From Flavobacteriales bacterium (GTDB taxonomy: Bacteria; Bacteroidota; Bacteroidia; Flavobacteriales; JABDKJ01), in contig JABDKJ010000020.1 in the NCBI GenBank assembly GCA_013002285.1, forward strand, positions 1 through 50,826: a stretch of 50,826 nucleotides of DNA. Direction: 5' to 3'. Shown one piece after another: positions 8,315 through 18,316 of the stretch (its first letter is position 1; each line of letters starts with the position of its first letter). The translations under genes and the position numbers were made by a program. Below the pieces are notes generated by a model. It was not told the origin of the DNA and made no database searches. It was given only the letters and a program-made list of their open reading frames with translations.

Positions 8315-9460
8315 TTATTTAACGATCAATTTATCGTACAATTCCAACTGATCCTTGATAAAATATTTTCGGTCAAATTTAGCTCTTTCTTTGAGAGCAT
8401 TGTCAACCATTCGAGCTAATTCAGCTCTATTTTCGCATAGAAATCTCATTTTCTCCTTTAGCCTTTCTACATTTTGATCCTTTAATATTATTCCATCCTT
8501 ATTGTCTTCAACAACATTTCGACAACCTCTAGAATCAACAGTAATAACAGGAACACCCATAGCAAGAGACTCCATTAAATTAACCGGCATACCTTCTTTG
8601 ATACTTGGGAAAACATTTACATGTGCTACGCTAAGGTAGTCCTGTACATTCTCTTGCCATCCAACTTTGATAATACCAGGGCAATTATTCAAGATCTTTT
8701 CTTCAGTAGGATCTAGATGCGTAGAATGGATATTGTCTTTGTCTCCAACCAGAATAAGCCTTAATTTTATATTCCTTGAAAACAGTTCAACAAACGCGCG
8801 GATCAATTTGTCAAAGCCCTTAAAGTGGACTTGACGTCCAACAAAAATGTAGACAAAGTGGTCTTTTCGGAGACCAAACCTTTTCCTGATCTTCTCCCTT
8901 TTTTCCTCAGAAATATTATTTGGGTCAAATTGACTGAGATCACAACCTAAGCCATAAGACCAGATTACATCTGCATTTATTTTCTTCGATTTTTGGATCA
9001 ATGCTTTCCGATCGTCCTCTGTTAATACGAATATTTTGTCAAACTTTTTTGCAGCCCATGATTCTGCCAAGCCCAGAGCGATCTTTCTCCATCCTTTTTC
9101 CATAGGAAAAGACACTCCATGAAAAGTACCTATTGTTACAGGCCAGTCCTTGGTTTTTGCGATCGCTGTAGTAAAAATTGCGGCTGAAAAGTGAACATTA
9201 ACCACATCAGGTTTTACCTTTTGTATGATCTCATCGAGTTTCTTAGATGCTTTAAGGTGCTCTGTCCATTCAAAACCTCTTGGAAATTCGATCTCGATCA
9301 GCTCCCCATGAATATCTCTATCGTAGCAATCAATATTGGAAATATGCTTTGTAGAAGTAGCGAGAAAAACTTGATTTCCCTTATTGACCAATTCCTCAGC
9401 AATGTCTTCTAAGAACGTATAATAATTCGTAATTGATGGTATGACGAAAAGTAATTTCAA
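8315..9460 (-). CDS. Family 4 glycosyltransferase
   Basis: The 381-residue product has a GT-B fold. The N-terminal half has HVSFPMEKG-like acceptor loops, and the C-terminal half has the YIFVGRQVHFKGFDKLI donor-domain entry and the E-x7-E signature (EGMPVNLME). Such retaining enzymes transfer sugars from nucleotide donors to lipid-linked oligosaccharides on the cytoplasmic face. It is the first gene of the minus-strand set with galE and nth. The sugar and linkage cannot be predicted. Confidence 0.9.
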   Translation of the reverse strand: MKLLFVIPSITNYYTFLEDIAEELVNKGNQVFLATSTKHISNIDCYDRDIHGELIEIEFPRGFEWTEHLKASKKLDEIIQKVKPDVVNVHFSAAIFTTAIAKTKDWPVTIGTFHGVSFPMEKGWRKIALGLAESWAAKKFDKIFVLTEDDRKALIQKSKKINADVIWSYGLGCDLSQFDPNNISEEKREKIRKRFGLRKDHFVYIFVGRQVHFKGFDKLIRAFVELFSRNIKLRLILVGDKDNIHSTHLDPTEEKILNNCPGIIKVGWQENVQDYLSVAHVNVFPSIKEGMPVNLMESLAMGVPVITVDSRGCRNVVEDNKDGIILKDQNVERLKEKMRFLCENRAELARMVDNALKERAKFDRKYFIKDQLELYDKLIVK

Positions 9461-9513
9461 TTCTCTTTACTTATGCATAATTTAATACTTTAGGACAATA
9501 ATTCATTACGATA

Positions 9514-10422
9514 TTGCAAGAATTCACACTATCCCCAGAAAGGACAATTGAAATTGAGAAGAGGCATGTCCATGTCTTCAAATATGGCGAGAATTCTAAT
9601 AATATTGACTTTGATGTTGTAGATTCTTTTGGAGAGGAATGGAAAAAATTTCAGGATTTTGACAAAGATACTATAGACCGCATTGGTATTGAATACTTTG
9701 ATATTTTATTGCCCCATTTAGACAGATCAAAGACTTATTTGGGAGATTTTGGATGCGGAACGGGTAGATGGAGCAAATTTCTTTCTGATAAGGTACTTGA
9801 AATAGAGGCTATTGATCCATCGGAAGCAATTTACTCAGCTGCAAAATTACTTGCACCAAATGAGAATATCCGACTTTCCAAAACATCTATAGATGTTTTG
9901 CCTTTTAGGGATGGATCTTTTGACGTTGTGATCAGTGTAGGTGTACTACACCATATTCCAGACACTGAAAAGGCCATGCGCTCATGTGTTGAGAAAGTAA
10001 AAATGGGAGGTCATTGCTTTTTCTATTTGTATTACAATTTAGAAGGGGAGTCTGCGATCAACAGAATGATCTTTAAGATCGTAACAATTTTTCGAAGGAT
10101 CATTTCACGGTCGCCTTCAAGGCTCAAAAAACTTATTTGCGACCTAATTGCTTATGTAATTTATTTTCCTTTGTCCAAATTGTCTGCTTTTGTTGAATTT
10201 TTGGGATTGAAAAAGGTCGCTACAAAAATGCCCCTAAGTTATTATCGCAATAAGTCAATATATATAATGCGCAATGATAGTTTAGACAGGTTTGGGACTA
10301 GTCTAGAACAGCGATTTTCGAAAACTCAAATTCACTCTATGATGAAAGCGTCTGGACTTGAAGAAATTCAAATCTCAGAACAAAAACCTAAATATTGTGC
10401 TGTCGGCAAACGAGTTGCCTAA
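9514..10422 (+). CDS. Class I SAM-dependent methyltransferase
   Basis: The 302-residue product carries the SAM-binding motif GDFGCGTGRW (about residues 83-92), an acidic strand end (IDPSE), and the GVLHHIPD motif IV of Methyltransf_11 proteins. The C-terminal third is basic and hydrophobic and may contact a membrane or a lipid-linked substrate. The only plausible start is TTG at 9514; no in-frame ATG precedes motif I by a sensible distance. It lies alone on the plus strand inside the glycan locus, with its stop overlapping the stop of the convergent glycosyltransferase by four bases. A role in O-methylating a sugar is inferred from context. Confidence 0.85.
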   Translation: MQEFTLSPERTIEIEKRHVHVFKYGENSNNIDFDVVDSFGEEWKKFQDFDKDTIDRIGIEYFDILLPHLDRSKTYLGDFGCGTGRWSKFLSDKVLEIEAIDPSEAIYSAAKLLAPNENIRLSKTSIDVLPFRDGSFDVVISVGVLHHIPDTEKAMRSCVEKVKMGGHCFFYLYYNLEGESAINRMIFKIVTIFRRIISRSPSRLKKLICDLIAYVIYFPLSKLSAFVEFLGLKKVATKMPLSYYRNKSIYIMRNDSLDRFGTSLEQRFSKTQIHSMMKASGLEEIQISEQKPKYCAVGKRVA

Positions 10423-11516
10423 TTTTTTCTGATCACGTCAGCAATGATATTGAGATAAGTTCCCTCGTTGGCCAAAAGAGAATACTTGTTAACTATAGTA
10501 TCTCTTCCCTTAACCCTAAACTGCTCTCTTAATGGTACATTCCTAATAATTTCAAGAAGTGCATTTAGCCACTCATCATCTGACTTTACAAGCAGACCAT
10601 TTTCTCCGCTTCTTATAATGCGTCCTATGGTTCCCCACTCACTTGCAATTGTGGGAATTCCTATAGCCATATATTGAATGGCTTTTAGTCCACTCTTACC
10701 ATAGATCCATGGTTCATCCAATAAGGGATATACGCCAATATCGATCTTACGAAGGTCTTCGACTTCGGTTTTCAAATTCCAAGGCATAGCCTTATACTCA
10801 AATCTTTCAGAATCAAACTTAAATTCTTCATCGCCAATGATCAATACTCTGAAATCAACCCCTTTTTCTTCCTTTAAACGGATGAAAACATTTTCAAGGA
10901 GTTTTAAGTATTTAGACGTGCTGTGGCTTCCACTCCAGCCTATTGTCGGCTTGTCGGACCAAGATATTTCTTCCCTTTGCACATATGCTTCGGTATCTAC
11001 TGTTGACGAAATATCAGTTGTATTCAAATTAAACTTTCTTACAAATTGATCTAATACAGGCGTACATGTAATTACATGGTCTGCATTCTTCATCATATAG
11101 ATCATTTTATTCTTACCCTTCAATAATTTTGAAAATTTATTGTAACGGCTTGCATGACCCAGAAAGACCATATCATCAATATCATAAATGATCCTTTTCG
11201 ATAATTTATGGATCAAAAACTCAAATATCGGTGGACCTAATGGAGTAACCCATAAAAAATTATAAACCAGATCGTATTTTCTGATCCTAAATAAAAGAGG
11301 AAACCTTCTGAAATATGCAATGATAGTATGAAATGATTTCGTTAAATATTTTCCTTTGACATAAAGGCTAGAATAGCCAGCCATATTAAAGAAGGGTTCT
11401 ACGTCTAATTCATAGCCTGCTTTCCTGAACGCAGGAAAATACTGCTCATATTTCAACCGCTGCGCAGCAGCAACATTCTCTGGATAGGGACAAATGACTA
11501 AGATCTTTTTTTTCAT
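10419..11516 (-). CDS. Predicted GT-B glycosyltransferase
   Basis: The 365-residue product begins KKKILVICPYPEN and AAAQRLKYEQY, an acceptor-domain entry common in Bacteroidota glycosyltransferases. A central YDIDDMVF segment follows, and the C-terminal donor domain has PTIGWSGSHS and a GLKAIQYMAIGIPTIAS stretch in the position of the GT4 E-x7-E motif, where the first Glu is replaced. The start overlaps the upstream glycosyltransferase stop by four bases (ATGA), so the pair is translationally coupled. Substrate unknown. Confidence 0.87.
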   Translation of the reverse strand: MKKKILVICPYPENVAAAQRLKYEQYFPAFRKAGYELDVEPFFNMAGYSSLYVKGKYLTKSFHTIIAYFRRFPLLFRIRKYDLVYNFLWVTPLGPPIFEFLIHKLSKRIIYDIDDMVFLGHASRYNKFSKLLKGKNKMIYMMKNADHVITCTPVLDQFVRKFNLNTTDISSTVDTEAYVQREEISWSDKPTIGWSGSHSTSKYLKLLENVFIRLKEEKGVDFRVLIIGDEEFKFDSERFEYKAMPWNLKTEVEDLRKIDIGVYPLLDEPWIYGKSGLKAIQYMAIGIPTIASEWGTIGRIIRSGENGLLVKSDDEWLNALLEIIRNVPLREQFRVKGRDTIVNKYSLLANEGTYLNIIADVIRKN

Positions 11517-12748
11517 CCTAGAATATCTTGGTAGATCTTTCGGTATTTAGAAATGGCGTCATTGAGACTAAAGAATTCATGCGCGCTTTTCCTTATAGTA
11601 TGCGGATCAATTTGAGTCAGTTGAAAGATCTCTTCACTCTTTTCCTCAAAAGAACTAAAATTAAGTTTATCCAAACAGATCCCGAATCGATATTTTTGAA
11701 TGATAGCATCAACATCGCCTACGCCCGAATTTGTAACTAAAGGGATCCCTTTAGCAAGCATTTCTCCCATTTTTGTGGGGGAGCTAGATCTTTTTGAAAA
11801 TGTGGACCTAATGAAAAAGACACCTAGGTCACTGGCGTCCAAAAAAATTGACACATCTTCTCTTCTCGCAAATTTGACTATAATATCATCTTCTTTGACT
11901 GAGTGTTTCTGAGCTACCTTCAAGACATCGACTTTACTGTCTGGGGATATCATTAAGAATTTTGCATTTTCATGATGGGTCTGGAACCATGAGAAAAAAG
12001 CCATTATCTCATCAAATAAGTACCATGTACCCATAGTACCCAAATATGTAATAACTATGTCATCTTGGGGTATTCCCAAACGCATTCGACTACTTTTTTT
12101 CTTTTCAATATTTATTAGGTCGAATACTTCAAAGTCTGCCGCACATGGAATGATCGAGATCTTCTTTTCTATTTCCGTAATATCCCACCAGGTTTTCATG
12201 ATCTCTGCACCTACTTCAGTTAACGAAACGATCGCGTCTGAATAATTTAAGAAGTCAAGTTCTTTCTTTTTCAAAAAAGAGTAAACATATTTATACAACG
12301 GATTTTTCAGATCCCAAAGATCTCCTTCAACACGTTCGTCCGCATAAAATCCCCTCATATCAAAAATAAAAGGAATGTTTTTCCTCTTCTTCAACTTCAA
12401 AGCTACTAACGAAGTAAGGTAACTCCTGCAATGGATAAGGTCTACTTGCTGAGATCTAAGCAAACGGCTCAGCCTTATTCTTAATTTAAAAACATCCCAG
12501 ATTGTAGAAAGGACCGGTGGCCACTTCGTGTATTTTAAGGGTATCCATTTGATCGAGTTTTCAAGACATATTCGCTTAATTGCATCCCCTGTCCTCTTAA
12601 AATTGTTCTTTTTCTCAAATGAGATCAACGTAAAAACGTAACCTTCTTTCGAAAGACCTATGATATATGACAAAATCTGGCTCTGACCCAATATATCTGT
12701 CATTCCATCATACGAAAGGTAGACTACATTTTTTTTTATTGGAGTCAC
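11513..12748 (-). CDS. Predicted GT-B glycosyltransferase
   Basis: The 411-residue product opens with VVYLSYDGMTDILGQSQI, a motif seen in a Bacteroidota family 4-like glycosyltransferase group. It has a DMRGFYADE acceptor-side motif and a donor domain with ITYLGTMGTWY and KMGEMLAKGIPLVTN. The start is GTG at 12748; no nearer ATG precedes the DGM motif. It heads a two-gene minus-strand unit with the gene at 10419-11516. The sugar transferred cannot be predicted. Confidence 0.87.
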   Translation of the reverse strand: MTPIKKNVVYLSYDGMTDILGQSQILSYIIGLSKEGYVFTLISFEKKNNFKRTGDAIKRICLENSIKWIPLKYTKWPPVLSTIWDVFKLRIRLSRLLRSQQVDLIHCRSYLTSLVALKLKKRKNIPFIFDMRGFYADERVEGDLWDLKNPLYKYVYSFLKKKELDFLNYSDAIVSLTEVGAEIMKTWWDITEIEKKISIIPCAADFEVFDLINIEKKKSSRMRLGIPQDDIVITYLGTMGTWYLFDEIMAFFSWFQTHHENAKFLMISPDSKVDVLKVAQKHSVKEDDIIVKFARREDVSIFLDASDLGVFFIRSTFSKRSSSPTKMGEMLAKGIPLVTNSGVGDVDAIIQKYRFGICLDKLNFSSFEEKSEEIFQLTQIDPHTIRKSAHEFFSLNDAISKYRKIYQDILG

Positions 12749-12866
12749 TGTTTTAACTTTGACACTATCCTATAATTCAAAATCAAATTAAATGATTTTA
12801 TCAGATAATTTGGTTGCTAAGAATATTTAATTGAATTATTAGATACTTAGCTGCTAAATTTTGCCC

Positions 12867-14216
12867 ATGGATTTCGCTGATGTAATAATTACTTTTTCAT
12901 ATGTAATGTTGATCACAATGTTCGCCTTATTCTACAGGCAGTTGAACAGGCATCGACTAATATATAGAAAGTACTTCGTGGCTGGCTTATTTGCAAAAAT
13001 AATCGGTGCTATATCGTTCGTCTCGATCTATACGTTCTATTACGAATATGGTGGCGATGCCAGTACATATTTTCATGATGCAGTCATTTTGTCAAATGTC
13101 ATTCTAACCAATCCCTTTGATTATATCGAGATCTTGATAAGCAGTAATGAGCACGTATATGAAAATTTTCCTGAAATAGTAAATGCCACAATATACAGAC
13201 CAGGTCAGTCTGAATGGTTCACATCGAAGTTTGCAAGTATTGTCACTTTCTTTGGGCTTGGAAATTATTTGGCCTCAACCGTCATATTTGCCTCTCTAAG
13301 TTATATTGGTGTTTGGAGCATGTTCGTTACTTTTTCCAAAAGATATCCAAAGATCACTGGTAACCTTGCCTTTGCGATATTGTTTGTCCCTTCCGTATTC
13401 TTCTGGGGATCGGGTATTTCTAAAGACAGCATTGTCATCGGCTTTCTTGGTTTATTGATCTATTACGCAGATAGATTAATTCTTCGTAAAGGGATCGGAA
13501 AGTATCCTTCTATACTGATGATCGCCTTATGCTCCTATATTATTTTCAATACCAAAGCTTATGTCATCATGAGTTTGCTTCCCGCAATAATTCTTTGGAA
13601 TATAATGTCCTATCGTGAAAAGATCGGAAATCCTTTGATCAGACGGTTTATAATACCCTTTTTAATTGCAGCTATGACATTTGCAATGGCCGGCACGATC
13701 CAATTTTTGGGTTCGTATTCAGAGAAATATTCCATAGATAATGTCCTTTCTACCGCACAAGGCATGCAAAGTTGGCATCAAGTACAAACTCATTTGCAAC
13801 ATGGAAACATCGGTCGAGGATCGAGCTATACTTTGGGAGATTATGATGAAACTTTATTAGGTATACTAAAAATGGCACCAGCCTCTATAAACGTCACTCT
13901 ATTTAGGCCTTATCCTACTGAAGTAAATAGTATTGTTATGGCTTTGGCATCATTTGAAAGTATGATCATTTTGATAGCAAGTATCTATGTCTTCATAGGC
14001 TTGGGTCTTTTCAGAATACCTAAAATAATAAATAGAGATGCATTCCTTCTTATGGCTTTGAGCTTCTCGCTTTTCTTTGCATTTGCAGTTGGATTCAGCA
14101 GTTACAATTTTGGTGCTCTTGTGCGTTATAAGATACCTTGTATCCCTCTTTATATTTCTGCACTGTACATATTACAACACGAAGCCAGATTGATGAAAAA
14201 ACGAAAATTGCGATAA
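12867..14216 (+). CDS. Multi-pass membrane protein, possible polysaccharide polymerase
   Basis: The product of about 449 residues has roughly ten membrane helices and a large extracytoplasmic loop with a YGGDASTYFHDA motif after helix 2. Such membrane proteins, with an aromatic-GGD motif followed by polar loops, occur in exopolysaccharide clusters and may act as Wzy-type polymerases or as membrane glycosyltransferases. I do not recognise an exact family. ATG at 12867 is preferred over a TTG six bases upstream. The gene stands alone on the plus strand between two minus-strand glycosyltransferase units. No other polymerase candidate is present in the locus, which makes the Wzy guess reasonable but unproven. 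Confidence 0.8.
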   Translation: MDFADVIITFSYVMLITMFALFYRQLNRHRLIYRKYFVAGLFAKIIGAISFVSIYTFYYEYGGDASTYFHDAVILSNVILTNPFDYIEILISSNEHVYENFPEIVNATIYRPGQSEWFTSKFASIVTFFGLGNYLASTVIFASLSYIGVWSMFVTFSKRYPKITGNLAFAILFVPSVFFWGSGISKDSIVIGFLGLLIYYADRLILRKGIGKYPSILMIALCSYIIFNTKAYVIMSLLPAIILWNIMSYREKIGNPLIRRFIIPFLIAAMTFAMAGTIQFLGSYSEKYSIDNVLSTAQGMQSWHQVQTHLQHGNIGRGSSYTLGDYDETLLGILKMAPASINVTLFRPYPTEVNSIVMALASFESMIILIASIYVFIGLGLFRIPKIINRDAFLLMALSFSLFFAFAVGFSSYNFGALVRYKIPCIPLYISALYILQHEARLMKKRKLR

Positions 14217-14223
14217 GGGGATC

Positions 14224-15123
14224 TTATACCTTTCTCAAATAAACAGTCAATTGCATTCCAGTTTTTGTCCAATTCATGATCTTCTTTATCATTCCGTGCG
14301 TGAATTTTGGAAAGAAATAAACAGATCCAGTGTCTATTTGATGAACTTCAGTCTTAAAGTTCAGTCGCTGCCCGAGCTTATGAAAAGATCCAATACTGAA
14401 TTCATACAGATGATATGGAGTGTGCATTGGACTTAAATGTGTCGTGTAATTGGTCCCTCTAAGTGAATAATAAATATCAATAATTTTTGCAATAAGCCAA
14501 TTTGAAGAGGGAACTTCAATATGTATAATTCCGTTTGGCTTAAGCCATCTTAAAGCTTTCTCTAGACTTTCTGCAGGATGATATAGATGCTCAAATACCG
14601 CTCCAAATGTGATAAAATCAAAAGTGCTATCAGGGTATTCTGAACTTTCCACGGAGCCTAGTTCTAATCGTTCCTCCTTTACCTTCATTTCACTTATTGC
14701 TCTCTCGTAAAAAGGCTGTGATGGCTCCAAACCAAAAGCATCAAATCCTTGAGCTTCCATAGCGATCATGGCCTTTCCCAAACCTGCTCCAATATCTAAA
14801 CTCTTTATTTTAATATCGCCCAATAGTGCCCTTGCTTGCTTTATTTGGGTAGTGAAATAGTTTGGGTCTATTTTGAAATAAGATCCTTTCCAATATTCCT
14901 CTGGAGGCTTGCCATAATGGTCTTGTATATTCTCTGGAATTGGCATAGGATCAGAATACAAAAGACCACAAGACAAACATTTATAAATCGAAACAGCAAT
15001 GCCTCCTTTTCTCTTCGGGTGAAGTCCCTGAGATCTATTGAGTCTTAAACCCAATAACTTATGTCCTTCGCTCGAAGAACCACACATTTCACAGTTCTCA
15101 GTTTTTTCAAAATTGTATCTCAT
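14224..15123 (-). CDS. Class I SAM-dependent methyltransferase with N-terminal zinc-ribbon-like motif
   Basis: The roughly 299-residue product begins with a CxxC pair (CEMCGS) and a second CxxC (CLSCGLLYSDP), a likely zinc-binding ribbon common in this Methyltransf_23-type group. It then has SLDIGAGLGKA (SAM motif I) and FGAVFEHLYHP (motif IV). ATG at 15123 is chosen; an in-frame TTG at 15171 would add 16 residues. The gene lies downstream of the GT2 gene on the same strand and is the last of the minus-strand transcript starting at the flippase. It probably methylates a sugar or lipid-linked intermediate. Confidence 0.85.
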   Translation of the reverse strand: MRYNFEKTENCEMCGSSSEGHKLLGLRLNRSQGLHPKRKGGIAVSIYKCLSCGLLYSDPMPIPENIQDHYGKPPEEYWKGSYFKIDPNYFTTQIKQARALLGDIKIKSLDIGAGLGKAMIAMEAQGFDAFGLEPSQPFYERAISEMKVKEERLELGSVESSEYPDSTFDFITFGAVFEHLYHPAESLEKALRWLKPNGIIHIEVPSSNWLIAKIIDIYYSLRGTNYTTHLSPMHTPYHLYEFSIGSFHKLGQRLNFKTEVHQIDTGSVYFFPKFTHGMIKKIMNWTKTGMQLTVYLRKV

Positions 15124-15172
15124 AGGAAGGTCATTAGTTTGTCGTCTACCACAAATAGTAAAAGAATTCAAT

Positions 15173-16078
15173 TCAAGAATTTAGAATCCTTTTGAAAAAT
15201 AGAATATTTTTCCTGCCAAGGAAAGCTTTTATTGCAAGAAAAAGACGTCTCATAAAGGGTACTCTTTTAGCTTTCAATAAAAATTTAAATGCCATTCGTT
15301 TGAAATTCCCTACATAAGAATGTATGGCCACAAAATAATATGCATAGCTTCTTAGAGTAGTTAACTCATCTGGACTTAGATCAATTTCGTTCTCTATCAA
15401 ATTTAGGGCGCTCAATTTTGTTTCAATTATAAATTTCTGATCTGAATTCATGGATCGGTCTTCGTGATCTACCATAGTAAAACAAACTTCGTTGATATAA
15501 TAGAAGCCCTTTTTATATGTTTTAAGAATATTGAATATCCAATCTTCTGAAGTGACAACAGTCAGTGATTCCGGTACTTGGATCTTATCTATTCCCTTCT
15601 TAAAGCAGATCATTGAAGCAAAATAGTTTCCTTTCAAAAATTTTGTCCATCGTAACCATCCCTCGCTCCAATTTTCCACACTCGAAGGTCTGAATGTATT
15701 ATTGCACCAAGTTTCATAATTGGAAAACAAAACATCCGGACCGTATTTACTGATCTTTTCCACATACAGCGCGAGGCAACCTTTTCTCATAAGGTCATCG
15801 CTATCTAAAAAGATCACGTAGTCTCCAGAGGCCCTGTTAGTCCCAAAATTTCTTGCGGCCCCTCTTTCGGCATTCTCCTTCCAATAATATTTGACCTTTG
15901 GGTTCGAAGCATATTTTTCTGCGATCATAGAATCTGTTCCATCTGTTCCTCCATCATCAACAATGATCACTTCTAGATCAGGATAGCTCTGTTCTATACA
16001 ACTATTTATTGTTTTAGTTAAAAGTTCCTTTCGATTATATGTAGGAATTACAATAGAAAATTTGATCTTTTCACTCAT
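15173..16078 (-). CDS. Family 2 glycosyltransferase
   Basis: This is a GT-A inverting transferase of about 301 residues. It begins FSIVIPTYNRKELL and continues with EVIIVDDGGTDGTD (nucleotide binding) and GDYVIFLDSDDLM, which contains the metal-binding DxD. ATG at 16078 is chosen because the family domain starts at once there and it overlaps the upstream stop by eight bases. An upstream ATG at 16147 would add 23 residues from inside the neighbouring gene. It adds one sugar to the growing repeat unit; which one is not predictable. Confidence 0.92.
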   Translation of the reverse strand: MSEKIKFSIVIPTYNRKELLTKTINSCIEQSYPDLEVIIVDDGGTDGTDSMIAEKYASNPKVKYYWKENAERGAARNFGTNRASGDYVIFLDSDDLMRKGCLALYVEKISKYGPDVLFSNYETWCNNTFRPSSVENWSEGWLRWTKFLKGNYFASMICFKKGIDKIQVPESLTVVTSEDWIFNILKTYKKGFYYINEVCFTMVDHEDRSMNSDQKFIIETKLSALNLIENEIDLSPDELTTLRSYAYYFVAIHSYVGNFKRMAFKFLLKAKRVPFMRRLFLAIKAFLGRKNILFFKRILNS

Positions 16079-17189
16079 AAAGCCTTTCCAATTCTTTGAT
16101 GAAATGATGAAACTCAAATTTTGACAGCCCTTTTCGACCATTCTCAATGATCTGCTCTCTGAACACTTGATCAGACAAGATCTTTTTCATCCCGAGATAT
16201 ATTTCTTCTGAATTCATGAAATCCACCACTACTGCATCATGACCAGGTCTAACGAATTCAGCCGCCACTCCAGAAAGAGTAAAAATGCTTGGAATTCCAC
16301 TCGCTAAGGCCTCTATATAGATCTGGCCAAAAGCCTCAACTGTTTCATTTACCGGCACATGAACAAAAAGATCGAATAGTTTGTACAAAGCGAAGATCTC
16401 GTTTTCAAATTCAATTTCCAGAATTCGGTCCTCCGGGATCTCTTTCAACAATCTACGTATTTCATTTTTGAAAGGCCCCACTGCATTAGCCAGTATTAAC
16501 TTTGCATTTGGGTGATCTTTGAATAACCTCTTAAATGCCGGGATGATAAATTGAATACCCTTGAGTTCTAAATATCTCGAGATCACCCCGACTATTGGAC
16601 CCTCGTTAGAATGGATCTTATATTTAGACCTTAACTGTTCGACCTTTTCAACTGGAACATTCTCTATCTCATCAATTTTAAATCCATGATAAACAACTTC
16701 AACTTTGTTCAAATCAACATCCTCTTTTTCGACCAAAGTTTTTGCTACATTTTTACTTGGAGCAATGATCTTGGTAGCTAAAGAGGTATTAAACTTATCC
16801 CATTTCACCATCTTTGGATGATAGATCAAGTTAGAAGTAGCATGATGCCTCGTTTGAAGTCGTTTTTTTACTCCGATCAATTTTGCTAAGACCGAGCCAA
16901 GAAGTGTGGCTTCAAATAAATGTGTATGCACGATATCTGGTTTATTCTTCAGCAACAAATAAAGCATGACCAAAAGTGCTCTCGGAATAGACCTTTTGCT
17001 TTTATAATTGATCGTATGCACTTCAGACCCATTTTGTCTTAATATCTTTTCGATCCGTGGCTTTCCATTAAATAGCAAAATGAATTCAAGGTCGAATTTT
17101 GACCTATCTAACTCCTTCCCGATCCATTCAAAGGCAAGAGACCTGTTGACCCCAGAAATAATATAAGTTATCTTTTGTTTTGGCAGCAT
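16071..17189 (-). CDS. Family 4 glycosyltransferase
   Basis: The 372-residue product has the GT-B architecture. The N-terminal domain has DIVHTHLFEATLLG, and the inter-domain VVYHGFKIDEI is followed by GVISRYLELKGIQFII in the donor domain. The E-x7-E region reads VEAFGQIYIEALASGIPS. It overlaps the next gene by eight bases and starts 9 bases after the upstream one, inside the minus-strand run that begins with the flippase. Substrate unknown. Confidence 0.92.
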   Translation of the reverse strand: MLPKQKITYIISGVNRSLAFEWIGKELDRSKFDLEFILLFNGKPRIEKILRQNGSEVHTINYKSKRSIPRALLVMLYLLLKNKPDIVHTHLFEATLLGSVLAKLIGVKKRLQTRHHATSNLIYHPKMVKWDKFNTSLATKIIAPSKNVAKTLVEKEDVDLNKVEVVYHGFKIDEIENVPVEKVEQLRSKYKIHSNEGPIVGVISRYLELKGIQFIIPAFKRLFKDHPNAKLILANAVGPFKNEIRRLLKEIPEDRILEIEFENEIFALYKLFDLFVHVPVNETVEAFGQIYIEALASGIPSIFTLSGVAAEFVRPGHDAVVVDFMNSEEIYLGMKKILSDQVFREQIIENGRKGLSKFEFHHFIKELERLYE

Positions 17190-17198
17190 TTCAATAGA

Positions 17199-18299
17199 TC
17201 AATTTAGCCATGTGTCGAGCAATAATTCGTTGTTTTGTTCTATTGAATGGTATTTCCTTACCCATTCCTTGGCACTTTTGTAGTCTATTCTTCCATTTAA
17301 TTCTCTTTTAATACATGCCTCTATAACTTCGTAAAGATCAATGGCATTAGCCAAAATAATTGGGCATTCCGGAAATAAATATTTCTCAACGTCCTGCCCA
17401 ACATAAGATATCACTTGATTATCAGTCATGACTGCCTCGATAGCTTGAAGCCCATACCAACCAATAACCATTTGATCAATGACAATGTTAGACACTAAGA
17501 AACATCTAAAAAGGTCATACCTGGAGGTTGCGTAACGCGTGATATTGTCAAGGTCTTCTCTGAGGATCAACTTCACTTTATCTCCATATTTTTCCTTTAT
17601 ACTTTTTAAGACAGGTTCTATTATCCTAGACCCTTTAACCAAAGGGTTTGAAGGAGCATGCACAATCACTATTTCATTGGAGCGCTCAAATTCGATCTTT
17701 GAGATCTCCATATTGAACTTGTCCAAGTCTAATAGGACAGGAAAATAATTTGCCTTTCCTGGATAAATACATAAAAGGTCTGGCGTTGACACCAAAACAC
17801 GATCTGCATACTTCTGCGAATCCTCCATGAGCTTCTTTTGCCATTTAAGGGGCTCAATAGGAGGCCGGTCTCCTTTCAAATATGCTTGAATGTTTTGTTC
17901 CTTCCATTCTACATATTTAGGGTTCCTTATGTCGGCACCGACAAAATGCATTATTACCTTTTTATTGAATAGTTTATAGACTATAAACTCCAATTTGCGC
18001 GTATTTCGAGTCAAAATAGTTTCTCCCGAGAAAAAATGAAATATGTCATATTTCATCAAAAATTTAAAGAATAAGAAAACAGACAAACACCATCTTAGGA
18101 TCGAGGGTAGTTTGGAATAATTAAAGCTATAAGTGTAATTGGTATTATATAGAGAAGATGGAGCAACATAGTTCACAAAAGATTCTGCCACCAATACTTC
18201 AGAACAGTTGTGTTTAATGAAATTTGAATAATGCTCAATACGCCATCCGATATCGTTAGCCGCAAACAATATTCTTTTCTTTTTAATTCTATTCTTCAA
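17199..18299 (-). CDS. Predicted GT-B-like glycosyltransferase
   Basis: The 366-residue product starts KKRILFAANDIGW, has a MHFVGADIRNP segment seen in several capsule-locus transferases, and a C-terminal half with VHAPSNPLVKGS and GWYGLQAIEAVMTDNQVISY that matches the donor-binding half of GT-B enzymes. The start is TTG at 18299; no in-frame ATG lies nearby. It sits 17 bases after the sulfotransferase and 9 bases before the next glycosyltransferase, in the same transcript. Family assignment is less sure than for its neighbours. Confidence 0.8.
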   Translation of the reverse strand: MKNRIKKKRILFAANDIGWRIEHYSNFIKHNCSEVLVAESFVNYVAPSSLYNTNYTYSFNYSKLPSILRWCLSVFLFFKFLMKYDIFHFFSGETILTRNTRKLEFIVYKLFNKKVIMHFVGADIRNPKYVEWKEQNIQAYLKGDRPPIEPLKWQKKLMEDSQKYADRVLVSTPDLLCIYPGKANYFPVLLDLDKFNMEISKIEFERSNEIVIVHAPSNPLVKGSRIIEPVLKSIKEKYGDKVKLILREDLDNITRYATSRYDLFRCFLVSNIVIDQMVIGWYGLQAIEAVMTDNQVISYVGQDVEKYLFPECPIILANAIDLYEVIEACIKRELNGRIDYKSAKEWVRKYHSIEQNNELLLDTWLN

Positions 18300-18316
18300 T
18301 CTTCTTTTTTGCTCAA

